Shown here in pieces: positions 63,411 to 64,000 of a stretch of DNA of 64,000 nt. The notes beneath the pieces are model-generated. The model was not told where the DNA came from and searched no databases. It was given only the letters and a program-made list of their open reading frames with translations. The position numbers were made by a program, and so were the translations under genes. How positions within the stretch are numbered: the first letter of the stretch is position 1; each line of letters starts with the position of its first letter. The DNA comes from Sphingomonas sp. (GTDB lineage: Bacteria; Pseudomonadota; Alphaproteobacteria; Sphingomonadales; Sphingomonadaceae): positions 62,001-126,000 of the forward strand of contig JAFOMG010000030.1 of the NCBI GenBank assembly GCA_017418975.1. Direction: 5' to 3'.

Positions 63411-63614
63411 ATGCCGAACGTCGAGGTCTATGAGAAGGACGAGATGAAGCCCCTGTTCGAGGGTGATTTCGCCTTCATGCCGCGCATAGGCGAGACGATC
63501 TCCAAGGAGATGGGCGGGTATTTCAACTATTACGACGTGCTGGAGGTCTGGCATCGCGAGGAAGGCGAGACCGGCGTTTTTCGCGCGTGCGTCCGGGTGG
63601 AAATCGACGACTAG
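63411..63614 (+). CDS. 67-residue hypothetical protein
   Basis: Small soluble protein: MPNVEVYEKDEMKPLFEGDF, then FMPRIGETISKEMGGYFNYYDVLEVWHRE. No family recognised; the arrangement of beta strands and aromatic residues suggests a small barrel. GGGAGA is five bases from the ATG. It follows dprA by 63 bases and precedes a partial gene; it may be part of either unit. Confidence 0.65.
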   Translation: MPNVEVYEKDEMKPLFEGDFAFMPRIGETISKEMGGYFNYYDVLEVWHREEGETGVFRACVRVEIDD

Positions 63615-63692
63615 GGAATAACCGCCGTTCCGCCGCCGCGGGGGAAATATCGGCCTGCCGGCGGGCGGGTCGGCGAGAATGGAGAGGGCTCG

Positions 63693-64000
63693 ATGTCGGG
63701 AGAGAAGGATGATCTGGACGCTCTGATGAAGGCCCTCGGCTCCGTGGTGGTCATCTGGGGAATGGTTGAGGACATAACCCGCGCATTCACGCGTGATGTG
63801 GTTCTCGGCGATCACGTCGAGGAGAATGTCGAGCGCATCATCCTGTCGGAGACTCCCTTCCGAACCCAGCTCGATATTCTGAAGAAGGTGGCTCACATCC
63901 GCCGGCCGAACAGCGATTGGTTTGGCCGGCTGGCGGCGCAGATAGCCGAGCTTTCGGGCTGGATGCATGCCGAGAGAAACCGCCTCATCCACGATCTTTG
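63693..64000 (+). CDS. HEPN-like protein, partial (runs off the window)
   Basis: The first 102 codons are visible: MSGEKDDLDALMKALGSVVV, then a helical stretch (WGMVEDITRAFTRDVVL, RTQLDILKKVAHI) and GWMHAERNRLIHDL at the edge. The R-N-R-L-I-H segment fits the R-x4-6-H motif of HEPN nuclease/toxin-like domains. The C-terminus is missing, so type (AbiV-like, MNT partner or other) cannot be stated. GGAGAG is present upstream. Base composition is a little lower in G+C than neighbours, which may reflect transfer. Confidence 0.62.
   Translation, partial: MSGEKDDLDALMKALGSVVVIWGMVEDITRAFTRDVVLGDHVEENVERIILSETPFRTQLDILKKVAHIRRPNSDWFGRLAAQIAELSGWMHAERNRLIHDL

Overview
The window is high-G+C DNA from an alphaproteobacterium, most probably a sphingomonad (Sphingomonas or a close relative). 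The evidence is the set of protein families: a methionine synthase split into two genes, a Nudix/DUF47/Pit phosphate block, TonB-dependent receptors, hemA-type (C4) ALA synthase and btaAB. Dispersed palindromic repeats of the GTCATCCCC...GGGGATGAC type fill many gaps. No rRNA, tRNA, CRISPR array, prophage or complete insertion sequence was seen. It reads as ordinary chromosome with accessory genes between housekeeping operons.

Layout. 1-620: start of an Nramp-type metal transporter and a two-bladed fucose-lectin-like protein. 742-7000: minus-strand methionine-cycle operon (ArsR regulator fused to a methyltransferase, metF, metH N-terminal module, GNAT enzyme, metH C-terminal module), with a perfect 20-bp palindrome at its promoter. 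7088-14122: small lipoproteins, aldo/keto reductase, LysR regulator, NTF2-like secreted protein, serine hydrolase and a TonB receptor. 14378-18710: three small regulatory blocks, namely GFA protein/WYL regulator, Nudix-DUF47 with Pit phosphate transporter, and ArsR/SRPBCC. 19101-22242: ScfR-type regulator divergent from isocitrate lyase. 22410-26367: sugar-type MFS porter, acyl-CoA dehydrogenase, SDR, UrcA-like lipoprotein. 26452-28327: BlaR1/BlaI pair with a perfect 30-bp operator. 28355-38575: maeB, mutS, katG, a sorbosone-dehydrogenase-like protein, agmatine deiminase. 38595-48051: secreted hydrolases (M28, CE15-like, PHP, S9) around a second TonB receptor. 48206-56107: nucleotidyltransferase, rpsD, chorismate mutase, trmJ, nrdR, glyA, rpiB, lipoproteins, LytTR regulator. 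56208-58111: btaAB betaine-lipid operon. 58149-64000: Uma2 protein, hemA, murI, plsY, dprA and a partial HEPN-like gene at the edge.

Links between genes. metF supplies methyl-THF and the split metH uses it. glyA and rpiB lie in a separate operon that feeds one-carbon and pentose metabolism. aceA and its divergent ScfR regulator form an acetate/glyoxylate module. Pit/DUF47/Nudix (phosphate uptake) and btaAB (phosphorus-free lipid) are two separate phosphate-economy loci.

The most unusual features are structural. A roughly 145-bp element with inverted ends and CTAG borders ends exactly at the stop codons of neighbouring genes. A second, purine-rich hairpin repeat family appears to supply Shine-Dalgarno sequences. 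Four perfect or near-perfect palindromic operators stand next to local regulators, and the lectin carries the same Trp-to-Asn change in both blades. All family assignments were made by reading the sequence; no database search was run.
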